Source: Desmodesmus armatus (taxonomy: Eukaryota > Chlorophyta > Chlorophyceae > Sphaeropleales > Scenedesmaceae). From it: 64,000 nt of DNA. A program made the position numbers and the translations under genes. The stretch is from positions 62,001 through 126,000 of the forward strand of contig VIIQ02000054.1 of assembly GCA_007449985.2 (NCBI GenBank), in the 5' to 3' direction. Below the pieces are notes generated by a model, which worked only from the letters and a program-made list of their open reading frames with translations, made no database searches and was not told where the DNA came from. Position 1 is the first letter of the stretch. Every line of letters begins with the position of its first letter. Of the stretch, positions 15,322-26,081 are shown piece after piece.

Positions 15322-16912
15322 GCTTGTATGCCTGGAAGCAGTGCAGCACTTCACTGCCCTCTGCATGTTTACTGGGTGAAGCAAGAGTCCCAGCAGTGCC
15401 ACCACAATAAGTTTCAAGGGACAATACGGCTAGCTATGGGCTTCTCCGCTGGGGAGGGAGAGGACGCTGAGCTATCAAGGACCTGAGGGCACTTCGCGGG
15501 GTATTGGCTTGGTGCTGTCCAAGTCCGGCTCAGTGACGCTTCCGCTGTTTGATACTGGTCACAAAAACAGATATTACATGTGCCCCTCGCCGCGATGATG
15601 AGCACACAGCCGAGCCAGTTAGGTTGCCAAGGTTTTGGTCAAGTGAAGCCAACCTTGGCCCTATGGCGAACAAGGTCGGCCAGCGAAGCCAACTGTTAAC
15701 CGAAGTGTGCCAACATACACAGTAGGCACCCTGCATGCAACAAGCAGGAGGGGCACCATGCTGCATGCATACATACACACAACTGCACTGAATGAACTTG
15801 CAGTGGCAGCGCCCCATTGCTGCCACCCTTTTCTGACTCCAACACAGCTGAGGAACTATGCTGCTGCACAAGATGCTGCTACACAAAATAAACAGTTCAT
15901 CAACTGCTGGCGCAAGGCCCGTCAGCGCATGTCACCACCCCCCGCCACCCTGGTGTGTAGGGTGCATGCAGCCACGCAGTCACATCGCAGGTTGCCGGTG
16001 GGTAAAGCAACAACGGCGGTTGGCCACCTGCCGAGCTGTAAATTGGTCAATCAGACACAAACAGGAATAGCAGAAACATGCAGCCCATGCGACCACCTGG
16101 CAACAGGAAAGGCCCGCACCAGCATGGGCACTGCCAACATCGCTGCTGCTGCATCACCGACAACAGGCTGGCTCACAGCCTATGTAGAAATGGTATCGGC
16201 GTGACCTGCACAGCACAGGCAGAGTGTGGGTCAGCCAAGCCGAGCAAAGGTACAGCTGCTGGCATTTGTTTTGGATGCAGCTGCTGGCAGTGCCTCGTTC
16301 TTGGCAAGTACCAAGTCACGTCAGCATTACCACCTGATCATGCAAGGATATCCCCTGACTTTCTGTGCGGACGTCATTGTTCTGACTGCCCTTGCAGCAC
16401 AAACCCCTGTACGATTTATTCAGTGTCCTCTGCTCACGCATTGTGGGCCTCTGTGCAGTGTGTCATGCAATGTCGGAGCTTATCTCTGCTTGTCACTATG
16501 CTGGATGGCCGCATGAGTTGCAAAAGCAGTGGTTTGTCACTCACCGCTGCTGGTCAAGACCCAACAATGCACCAAACCCCCTGTCAACAGCAGCAGCAAC
16601 AGCAGCAACAAGCAGCCTCTTTACATTGGAGCATTGATTGCCACCCAATTACCAGCACTGTTGAACCACAAGCATAAGCTAATGCTTGTAAGCAATCTAA
16701 GCTTAGCGACCATCACAAGTTTGTGTCCTCAGAAAGCCCCAGCTGGCGCAACATGGAACACAGCTGGTGTGTGAGTGCAGACCAGAGACTACTAAGGCAA
16801 CTGAGGGTGCAGCAGTGTGCAGGATGTGGCTTGACAGCAGTTATAACGCGCTAGACAACCCCATATTCCAGCGGAGCGAAGAGCTGCATTTGTGGACTCA
16901 CCTCAGAGCACC
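15322..16912. other. Intergenic region upstream of the F-box gene and downstream of Tim8
   Basis: About 1.6 kb. The left part is 5' flank and possible 5' UTR of the minus-strand F-box gene; the right part is 3' flank of Tim8. No coding exon or RNA gene is evident. A short CAG run lies at 16587-16607. Confidence 0.5.
16621..16625 (-). terminator. Candidate TGTAA polyadenylation signal for Tim8
   Basis: TTACA on the plus strand, TGTAA on the gene strand, about 290 bases after the Tim8 stop. It is the first such site found downstream. The motif is the standard chlorophyte signal, but the distance is longer than usual. Confidence 0.35.
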
Positions 16913-17173
16913 CTAGAATGCAGACCCCCCGCCCTCTGCCTTGTGTGCTGCCCGCTGCAAGATGAACTGGGTGGTGTCTATGAACCGCTTGGCGCAGTTT
17001 TCTATGCAGTTGGTCTCTCTGCTTGACAAGTAGCTGCCTGGGGAGCTGATGCATTTCTCAAAGCAGACTTCAGTCAAGCTGGCGATCATCTGCTGCACTT
17101 GAGCAAGCTGCTGCTCCCGCTCCAGGAACGCCTGCATTTCTCTTGAAGGGCCTTTTTCTGCAGCAGACGCCAT
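16913..17173 (-). CDS. TIM8: Mitochondrial intermembrane-space chaperone Tim8
   Basis: Small Tim protein that, with Tim13, ferries hydrophobic precursors across the intermembrane space to the TIM22 and SAM machineries. A single uninterrupted reading frame of 86 aa matches the usual 75-100. The twin CX3C motifs are plain: Cys37/Cys41 (VCFEKC) and Cys56/Cys60 (NCIENC), separated by 14 residues as in Tim8. Flanking helices (LAQVQQMIASLTEVC; CAKRFIDTTQFILQRAA) fit the family. There is no cleavable presequence, as expected for a MIA40 substrate. The ATG at 17173 is the first giving this start; upstream in-frame residues are unlike the family. The gene is in the same direction as, and just downstream of, the RAD54B-like gene. 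Tim8 is favoured over Tim13, Tim9 or Tim10 by spacing and by the NC-x3-C context. Confidence 0.9.
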   Translation of the reverse strand: MASAAEKGPSREMQAFLEREQQLAQVQQMIASLTEVCFEKCISSPGSYLSSRETNCIENCAKRFIDTTQFILQRAAHKAEGGGSAF

Positions 17174-17549
17174 TTCGCGACTTGTCCTGTGCGGTTCCCA
17201 GGTGCCTGAGTGTGGCAGTAGCAAACAATCTGCTGTGCAGGTCCAACGATGTGGAGAAGAGTTTGAGCACTGCTGTCGCTTAGGGACGTTACATTGCATC
17301 CGGAAGTCACCGCACCCTCAAGGAGGCCCACAAGTGACCTGGACATGACCATGTTGTGAATTTGACTTGGACTACAGCTGCCGGGCTGCTGCAGCCTGTG
17401 GATGAGGCGAACACCAAGGCTGGCACAAACAAGGCAGCCCGCACGTGCCGTGGACATGGAAACTGGTAAAATTGACCAGCCAGCATCAGGCCCTGGTTCT
17501 CCTTCTTCCTGGCATGTTTGCTGGAGGCGGTCTGGCTGCAGATCTTGAT
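17174..17549. other. Spacer between RAD54B 3' end and Tim8 5' end
   Basis: 376 bases between two minus-strand genes. It must contain the RAD54B 3' UTR and the Tim8 promoter. The only site I can point to is a TGTAA on the minus strand at 17293-17289. Confidence 0.6.
17289..17293 (-). terminator. Candidate TGTAA polyadenylation signal for RAD54B-like gene
   Basis: TGTAA on the minus strand about 257 bases after the RAD54B stop and 116 bases before the Tim8 start codon. It is in the right place to end one transcript before the next begins. Confidence 0.5.
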
Positions 17550-20500
17550 TCACCAATCTTCAACCTCCAGAGCGGACACATCGTCACACCCGCCTGCTGC
17601 CCCTTCGCTTGCCCCTGCCTCCCCTGCTGACTCTGCCTGCTCCCCTCCAGTTTCTGCATCTTGCTGCTGCTGCCGCTCCCTGTTCACCGCTGTCACCACG
17701 CCAGCAGCCACCGCAGCCGCCAGCGCTGGCGGCAGACCTGCACTGCTGCTGCCGTCGGGTCCCTCCCCCAGCTGCAACCACAACACATGGCCACCTTTGC
17801 CACCTGCCTTGAAAGACTCCAGCAGCTTGCGCGTGCTGCACTCCGGCCCTTGATCCAGGTGGAACAGCTGCTTCAGCTCATCATGCGACAGCCTGTTGAC
17901 GCCGCCACCCCCCTGCATGGTGGCATCTGCCAGGTCTGACTTCATCATCTGGCGCTGATACACCTGGGCCGGCACAGCACAACAACACATAACAAGCATG
18001 CAACAATGTTGCATGGCCAATGCTGGCAAAGAGTGAAGCTCCCTGTCAGGTAGCTAAGGGATCTTAGGGACCTTGTACAGCACCAAACAAGCACAGATGT
18101 TGATTGTTTGGTGGGCGACGGACCTGTGAGTTTAGTCATGCGTAGTTCAAGGTTACAGGCTGACGGAGCAGCATGTGTCCTAGCTGTCTGACAGGCCAAC
18201 CTCACCCTACTGGCCACCACGCCCCCCCCCCCAAAACAGATCGCTGCATGTTGACCCAAGGCTCCCCCAACACTCACGCTGTGAGGGGTGTTGATCTCAC
18301 CTTCTCCTCGATGGTGCCTGTGGTGACCAGGCGCGTGACAAAGCAAGGCTTGGTCTGCCCGTCCCGCCAGATTCTGGACATCGCCTGCAGGTCGCACGCT
18401 GGGTTCCAGTCACAGTCAAACAACACCTACAACAGCAAGGGACAGCCAGCACAGTGAGGGTCAGTATTGTGCTGTATGTATGTGCACATGCTGGTGCAGA
18501 GGGCTGCCGTACAGTTTTACTTCACGCCCTGCCAGTAGTGCTACAGTGCCGCCTGGCATCACACATTACAGAACAACATGATGCTGCACTGGCAGCAAAG
18601 TTGGATGCAGGACACACTGCTCTCATCTTGAGATTCTCTTTATGTGCAGTTGTGTGTCATCAAACTCCACAAGTGATGCACATGGTGCACCTCCTCCAAG
18701 GAGAGAGGAGTCTTCACCAGGTGGTTGGCCCCAATGAGGTTCAGCCCCGCACCGCCAGCACGGGTCGACAGCAAGAACACCTGGACAAGCAGCAGCGTCA
18801 CCAGACAAACAGGGAAGTTGCACCATCTGCATGTATCTGGCATTTGCCTCAATCCTTGTTGCATCGACTCGACCCTGTCTGTGGAGCGGCAGTAGGTAAG
18901 TAGCAACTCATTCAACTGTTGAGTGCTGCACCTGTCCACCAACACTCTGCACCCTAGGCGACAGGAAATGCTGCGCTCAAATCAGAGATGCCTACCTGGC
19001 CGATTCCTCGTGTGTTGAAGTTGTCCACAATGGACTGCCGCTCATCAACACTGGTGCCGCCATCAATGCGGACGCTGCGCCAGCTGCAGACGCAACAACA
19101 CAGGCCAACTTGAAGCGCTTCACCAGCACTTGCATCGAGCGCAGCACAGCCTACATGCATGTGCACGTGCGCCTTTCCAGCGACGGATGTGCAGACTCTG
19201 AGAGAGTGTCCCATGCAAGAATGCTTCAGCACCACAAGGCCTCAAGGCCTGCTTGCTATCGAGGCCTCGGCGCCTGCGTGGCTGACACCGACAGCCGTCA
19301 AGTGCATGAAGTTGACCAGCCCCAGTTCCTCCAGTTTGCCACAGTGGTGCCCTCTGCTCACTTGTTGGGTGCACACAGGAGGTCGTCGATCATGTCCAGT
19401 GCCGTGGTTGACGTTGACACCACCACCACCTTGGAGCCCTCAGCAGTGATGCCGGACAGCAGGGCACACAGCGTCTGCAGCTTGCCTGAGGCCATAACAA
19501 CGGCAGACAACAGGCAAGCATTGCTGGCAATTATTGCGAAGCATCGGTGGTGCACATGTTATATTCATCAGTATGCCCTGAAGTTCAACTGCTACGGATA
19601 GCAAAAGCAGTGGCAACCCCAGCAGCAGCCCCACAGCCGATGGAAACACTGTGCTACGGAACGCAAAACCAGTGGCAACCCCAGCAGCAGCCCCACAGCC
19701 GATGGAAACACTGTGCTACGGATAGCAAAACCAGTGGCAACCCCAGCAGCAGCCCCACAGCCGATAGAAACACTGGACTAAATTCTGCAAGCATACTGCC
19801 AAAAGAGCAAAGTTCTTCAGCAAGCAGACCAAGGGGACATGTGTAAAAACACACCTGACAGTTCCACAGCGTCAAGCGGCATAGCAGCACCAGGCAGATG
19901 CTGCTGGAGTAAGCTTGCAGCAAGCTCTGCTGTCTTACTGCATGCCTTGCTGCTGGCAACCTGCTGCTGCGGCGGCTGTTGTTGCTGGCCTGTTGCAGCG
20001 CCCTGCTGCTGCCCCTGTTGCAAGAGCCTGGGGTGGTTGCACAGTTTCTTCAGCACAGTGATGGCTGGCAGTATGCCCTCTGAGTCACCGCTGCTGCTGC
20101 TGCCAACACCATAGAGCAGTGCTGTGATGCGCTTGGAGCGCAGCAGGCCTCTGTACACCTCAACCTGCACATGCAAGCGGCACGGCAACCACTGCTGGAC
20201 GGGCCAGCACATATCTCAGGAAGTGAGCTAGTGGGATTCCCCGCACACCCACTCCACCCCCAATGGTCACCACAAGTTATGCTGCACCTGCAGTTGGCCC
20301 AGCAGACGCCCCCCTTCCCCACACACACATACATACAAGCAGACAAAGTCAAATTAGCCAAGGCTCGAGTTGCAAGCCGCACACGTCCACCAAGTTCACC
20401 TGCAGTGGTGATGGCTTGCAGAACATAGTGTGGACCGCCAGTGGTGGCAGGTGCTTGGATAGGACCTCCTGGGTGCGCCGCAGCATGTATGCTGACACGC

Positions 20501-21847
20501 GCTTGTGCAGCTCCCTGCAAATCACGACACCCTGTGAGTCTGCAAGGCACCTCCCGGTCCACTGGCAATCAGCAACACGGCTATGGCGCAAACAACTGGG
20601 TGTGTCGGCCGTGAGAAGAAAGTGCAGCATGTCACTAATGCAACCAATTTAGGCGCTCGATGACGTGATGATGCAGGGTGCGTGGCTAGGTGCCGCAGCA
20701 GTGCTGCTCCGCATGGTGTCACTCACTCCGCCCGCACAGCCCCCAGCTCCTTCTCCTCTGTTGATGCATCCTTGTCCCTGGACCGCGTGATCACGTCACC
20801 TGTGCAGAACAAAATCATGGTGGTTGGTTAAAGTCAGGTCCATCGTCAGGATGGCATGCAGCACAGTGCAACAACCTGGTGCTGCCGTGTCCCATGCCAC
20901 ACCACACTCCCTGCACCCTGTGTCAGGCTGAGCCGCTCAGCTTCAGCCTCTTGTGGATGGCGACTCTACTTCTTGAATTTTTGCATCTTGGGGAAGGGAA
21001 GGGGGGTGGTACAAGTAAATATAGTTGCCACACGTCACCAGCATTGGCTTCATGGCATCTATGAACTGTGCAGCAGCCTACAGCCAGCTCCTGCAGGCCT
21101 AAAGCTGTCTTCTCTGGGGACTTTGAGAGCACGTGCCACTCACCATAGACACACTTGAAGGCAGAGAAGCTCCCCAGCAGGCCAGGCACAGCAAATGACA
21201 GCAGGGCTGCAGACAGAGACACCAGAGACAGCATGCAGCACTGTGGCACAATGACACCTTGGAAATTGGACAATAAGACATCATCATGGTGGGACTGCGG
21301 CTACCTGTGTGGGCACTTTGCTACCAAGTCAGCACCTGTGATATGCAGTCACAACCAGCAGCTAGCAAAGGAACCAGCCAGCCGGGCAGCAGGCACTCAC
21401 CATAGAACTCATCCTGCAGAGCAGCAACAGCATGCAGAGGCAGCGGCAGTGCTTGTTGTGGCAGTGTGGTGCAGTCAGGCTGCTGCAGAAGATGATGATG
21501 CAGGTGCGGGTCATGTTATGTCTCTGCAGTGAATGCCACAGACAGTGGACAGAATCCAGTAGGTGCTTCGTTCACGTTCACAGGGTGTGCTGGTCTTGCA
21601 GCCAAAGGACCAGGCACACCCCTTGCAATCTGCTGCAGGGTTCTGCAGCCCCCTGCCACTCACCAGGTTGTTCTGCACTGGCGTTCCCGTCAGCACAATC
21701 CTTTTGGGGCAGTTGAGGGCCAGCAGGGAGTCGATGGTCTTGTTCCCGCCCTTGGCCTTGAGCCGGTGGCCCTCATCACACACCTGGCAGGCAGGCAGGC
21801 AGGCAGGTATGCAGGCAGGCAGGCAGGTATGCAGGCAGGCAGGTATG

Positions 21848-21903
<56 letters not shown>

Positions 21904-21951
21904 TATGCAGGCAGGCAGGCAGGCAGGCAGGTATGCAGGCAGGCAGGTATG

Positions 21952-22007
<56 letters not shown>

Positions 22008-25000
22008 TATGCAGGCAGGCAGGCAGGTATGCAGGCAGGCAGGCAGGCAGGCAGGTATGCAGGCAGGCAGGCAGGCAGGCAGGCAGATGGACTGGGCTTC
22101 TTCAACACTAGCGTTGGTGTTGTGGAACATCAGTGACTCAGTGGTGCTTTGACAGCATCAAGTGTGGGTGTGGGCCAATGGGGCCAGTCACACAACCTTG
22201 CATCACATGCTACTGTAAGTAATCGACTTGGGCACAGCAAGGCTAGCTTGGCAGAGTGTCCCTGAATCAATGTCAGGTGCCATATGTCACAAGCAACTTC
22301 ACTTTGACCTGGCACAGCAAGGCCAGCTTGGCATAGTGTCCCTATATCACTATCAGGTGGCGCATGTCACATCCAACTTTACAGACCACCACTTCCCCCT
22401 TACCAGCAGGTCGCAGCTGCCAGCCAGCTGGGGGCCATACTTGCGCATAGCCTACACGATGAAGCAAGCAGGCACAGCAGGAAGCCGCTGTAAGCTGGCA
22501 GGCATGAGAGGCATGCAGGACACGTCCACTACCACTGCAAACAGTCACAGTTGTCCGTTGTCACCACAGCCAGGCAAGCTGATGCACATTGTGTCTGGTT
22601 CATGGTGCAGCATGCAGTTGCACACAGAACATTTTGACTCGGTGCAATAGAAGGGCAGCACATGATGCAAGTGAACAGGGCTGCACCTAATGGTGGTGAT
22701 GATGCTCAACGTAACAGATATAGGCAATGATTCACTTGATTACCTCATAGCTGGCAATCAGCAGCTTCCACACTGTGCCACACTTGAAGTCGCTGACCTC
22801 CTGCACAGCTGAGGGGCCCTGCAGTTGAGTCACAGCAACAAACACCAGCCGTCAAGTGCCTGCTCCTCCCACCCACCCACTCCTTTCTGCACAGCCAACA
22901 ACGCCGCCATATGCCCACACGCTGTACACCATGCGCTGTACACCATATGGTGATGATATGCCAGCAATTGGCCTGGTCACGCAACAAAAGCAGACAAAGC
23001 AGTTGCAAAACTTAGGCAGTGGCCAGCCCAAGGGTGCCGGGTACAGTGTGGTGGCCAGAGCAGCCAGACCCGGGCAGCTGGCCAAAGAGAGCCGACCCAC
23101 ACCACTCACATTGGTCAGCTTCATGAACCTGACACGCTCTGATCCCAGCCACTTCTTGACCTGCACACACCAGCAGGACAGCGTACAAGCAGTCAGTGCA
23201 ACCACAAGGCATGTTGCTCGGGGCTGCACAATGTGTGTATAGAGACCAAGAGGCTCTGACCTGTGCACACATGACTCATGTGACATGAGCAAGTGTGGTG
23301 ACAGCATCTTGCGCTCCTCTGCTTGAGTCTACACACAAAAATGTTGGCGTCCTCAACCAGCAGGGGGGATACCCCTCTCCGGAAGGATTGTGAAAGGAGA
23401 GTGTGCCTACCTCTTTGCCCCAGTTCTCCACCAGGGTGGCAGGTGCCACCACAATGGCCTTGCTCACAACAGGCACCCCCTCAGGGCCCTGGCGCAGCAG
23501 CGTCCACAGCAGAGTCAGCACCTGCAGGGTCTTCCTGCAGCGCCAGCATCAACAGCAACATACGCACTCAGTCAGCAGGGATGGAGTTGGCATACAATGA
23601 GTGCTTTCCAGGATTAACAACCAGGACATCTTGCAGGGTGGCAACAGGGTGGTTTTTGTGGCAGCAGGGTCGCAGCAACTGGGCGTAGCTACTATGCGCT
23701 GCCGTGCTGATCCTGTACATGTACATGCCTAGCAGCGCATGTGGAGGGCAGGGTGCGTGCCTGTTGCAGCTCGTGCATCATATCAAGGCGCACACAGAGC
23801 CTCTGTGCAGATGATCTGCAGGTGTACAAAAGTCAGCAAGGTCCCTCTCACCCAAGGCCCATCTCATCAGCCAGGATGCAGCCCAGGTGCTCTGCTGACT
23901 TGAGGCCCATCACACACTCATACATGAAGGCCACCCCCTCACGCTGGTGGGGCCTGAGGTGCCGGCCCAAGTAGGGGTCAACCACCTGCAGGGCAGCAAG
24001 TGAAGGAGGGATTGAGTTGTGTAAGGGCCGGACGTGTACATTCTACTGGGCCCAGCAACCCTTTTACAGCTGGATTTTGTATTGGTCGGCTGCAACAATT
24101 TTTGATGAAGGCGGCATCGGGGATCTACTGCTGCTTTCCATGTCCTGGGCATTGCCGGCCCTGAACAACACAGGTGCTGCGTTGTCTCAGGTGAATACCA
24201 GCACGCGCTGCCCAGCACAGTAGCAGGCTGCTGCCCATCCTGCACTCCTCTATCTACATGCAAAGCACCCTGCTCCAGGCTACTCCGTACTGGTTTCAAA
24301 ATGGTGACACGCTGCCCCCAAGCCGGCAAGCTGGCGTGCATGTGTGTCTGCACTCACCACTGGCACCACAGGCCTGCCCTTCACCAAACCCTTGCCCTGC
24401 TGCCACTGCACGCCATTGACCAGCACTGCCCCAGGGATGGTAGGGTCAAATAGCCCCGCTCCTCCTGCACCCGCCAGCCCAGCTGCATCTGTGCGTTTGG
24501 AGCTGCCTGCTGGCCCTCCTGCTGCTGCAGTTGGCCGCCTGCTGCCTGCGCCTGCTGCTCCTAGGGGGTTCTTGCTGACGGGCTTGAAGCCTGCTGCTGG
24601 TGCTGCAGTTGGGACAAAGGAGCTACTGCAGGGTGCAACCACCGCACTGAGCTCTGCAAAGCAGGTGCCACGCCTGCAACGGTGGCAACACACACACCAG
24701 CAGCAGCTGTTCGAGCACACAAGCCACTGCTGCTGTTCTGCACCATGGGTATGCTTGCATCAAGTTTGAAGGTGCCGACATGGTGCTGTTGGAGGGCAGT
24801 CATGCCTGTGCTGCGCTGACCTCTACTAAAAGCCTGCCGCTTGCTGTGCTGTGCTTGGCGTGCTTGACCTGTACCACACAGGCTGCTATATGAGCTCTTG
24901 AGCTTCATAGCCACAGGGAACATTGATTCATCAATCATTTGCTTCATTAGCTACTGCTTTGCTCACTTGAACTCCTCCAGTGGCACCTCCTGGTCATACT

Positions 25001-25757
25001 CGCAGCAGAAGTTGCCCAGCTCCAAAATGCTGCCTGACTCCAGCACCTTAGGCAATTTGGGCTTGCCCTTTGTCACCACCTGCATGGACCGCACACAAGC
25101 TACTGGTCAGCACAGCTGCAACTGCTGCTGCATAGCTGCAGGAGCACTGCAGCGGCAGTGGCTGGGGAGAGACCGGAAGACCCTGGTAGAGGACAGCCCA
25201 CGGAGCAGCACCACACACCTTGCCAGCAGTGTCCAACAGGACAGCCTGTCCATCAGAGCGCAGTTCGATCAGTCCATCCTGGTAGCCTTTGTCGTTCTTC
25301 TTCTGTGGATGGGGGATGGGCACAGCAAGTCTCGTTGTTGAGCCAGTCATGGTCGTGTGCAATTGAAGCAGGGCGCATGCAAGCGTGACAGCCATACCTT
25401 CCATTTGTCACGCTTGCAGTACAGGACTGAGAAGACACGTGGCTCAGGGCCTGCTGCAGGGCTGGGCTGGACAGCTGCAGGGGGTCTGCCCACTGTGGGC
25501 GCTGGGCCAGACATGGCAGGTGGGTTGTATGCAGGCCGGGCGAACAGCCTAGGCTTCTTTGCCACGCCATCCTCTGTTGTTGGTGGCAAGTTCTCCTTTG
25601 TGTCAGCTGTCGTGGGGACAGCTGCTGCTGCTCCTGCTGTCACAGGCTGTCGACTCTCTGTGGCTGACAGATTGGTGGGCTGCGGGTGAGAGGCTGCAGG
25701 TCCAGCAGGGTTGGATGCTGATGGGTGAAGGGGCGTGGTGAAGCGGCGCTTGTACAT
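17550..25757 (-). CDS. RAD54B: RAD54B-like Swi2/Snf2 DNA translocase, 20 exons
   Basis: dsDNA-dependent ATPase that remodels DNA and works with RAD51/DMC1 in homologous recombination. Exons (minus strand): 25757-25398, 25302-25219, 25079-24967, 24673-24358, 23985-23852, 23534-23411, 23160-23110, 22818-22744, 22451-22404, 21783-21664, 21413-21401, 21206-21144, 20799-20727, 20514-20400, 20164-19855, 19485-19362, 19083-18996, 18780-18718, 18426-18301, 17963-17550; 2814 nt, 937 aa. Helicase motifs in order: I ADEMGLGKT (GKT near residue 336-338, split by an intron), [10 protein letters not shown] (Asp-Glu about 438-439), [40 protein letters not shown]. The N-terminal [13 protein letters not shown] block and EEKELG segment resemble RAD54B/Rdh54 more than RAD54 itself. 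C-terminal [13 protein letters not shown] is followed by a Gly/Ala/Gln-rich tail. Some introns carry tandem repeats. It could be labelled RAD54 in automated annotation. Confidence 0.92.
19592..19777. repeat. 62-bp minisatellite, three copies, in RAD54B intron
   Basis: A 62-base unit beginning CTACGGATAGCAAAA starts at 19592, 19654 and 19716 with very few differences. It contains an AGCAGCAGCCCCACAGCCGA core. It lies in the intron between exons 15 and 16 (19486-19854). Confidence 0.92.
21786..22086. repeat. Intronic GGCA/CCTG tetranucleotide array (~300 bp) abutting a splice acceptor
   Basis: Plus strand is (GGCA)n interrupted at intervals by GGTATGCA; the gene strand reads (CCTG)n with CATACCTG interruptions. 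It begins directly beside the acceptor of RAD54B exon 10 (AG at 21785-21784), so the repeat itself provides the pyrimidine-rich tract. At least 60 tetramers are present. No coding use is plausible: the long frames running through it encode only GRQA or CLPA repeats. Confidence 0.95.
22231..22382. repeat. 80-bp tandem duplication in the same RAD54B intron
   Basis: GGCACAGCAAGGCTAGCTTG at 22231 recurs as GGCACAGCAAGGCCAGCTTG at 22311, and the copies stay alignable to about 22382 with roughly ten differences. Period 80 bases. It sits in the same intron as the CCTG array, between exons 9 and 10. Confidence 0.85.
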
Positions 25758-26081
25758 GGCTGAGTGGTTGAGGTGATCTGTTCAGCTTTCATCAGTCACA
25801 GCGCTCAGCGCCCCGAGCATGACTCGAAAGGAAACGATGTTACAGCAAAATCTTCGTAATCGCCATACTTGACACCAAACCAGGCATGGTACACGGCCAG
25901 GCTTCAGCAAATTCAAACCAACTCCGAAACTGAAGAAGCTCGAGCAATGAAAAGAACTTGTAAAGAATCAGGTGCATCAGCATCTTCACTGACTACACAA
26001 TCAGCAACTCCGCCCCCAAAAACTGCCACATGGCCCCAACTTCCTGCCCCACCCCCACACCCCCACAAAGTCTGCAGCAAT
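25758..26081. other. Spacer between TLP18.3 3' end and RAD54B 5' end
   Basis: 324 bases between two minus-strand genes. It contains the TLP18.3 3' UTR with a TGTAA at 25844-25840 and the promoter side of RAD54B. No TATA box is obvious. Confidence 0.55.
25840..25844 (-). terminator. Candidate TGTAA polyadenylation signal for TLP18.3
   Basis: TGTAA on the minus strand about 240 bases after the TLP18.3 stop and 83 bases before the RAD54B start codon, consistent with the end of the upstream transcript. Confidence 0.5.

Noticed and set aside
15414..15605. A 63-codon minus-strand frame just upstream of the F-box gene start.
   Set aside because: It ends before the F-box gene, has no recognisable motif and is more likely 5' flank or UTR.
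21529..22152. Long frames on both strands through 21786-22086 (GRQA/CLPA repeats, up to 207 codons).
   Set aside because: They are products of the tetranucleotide array, which lies inside a RAD54B intron. They have no complex sequence or start context.
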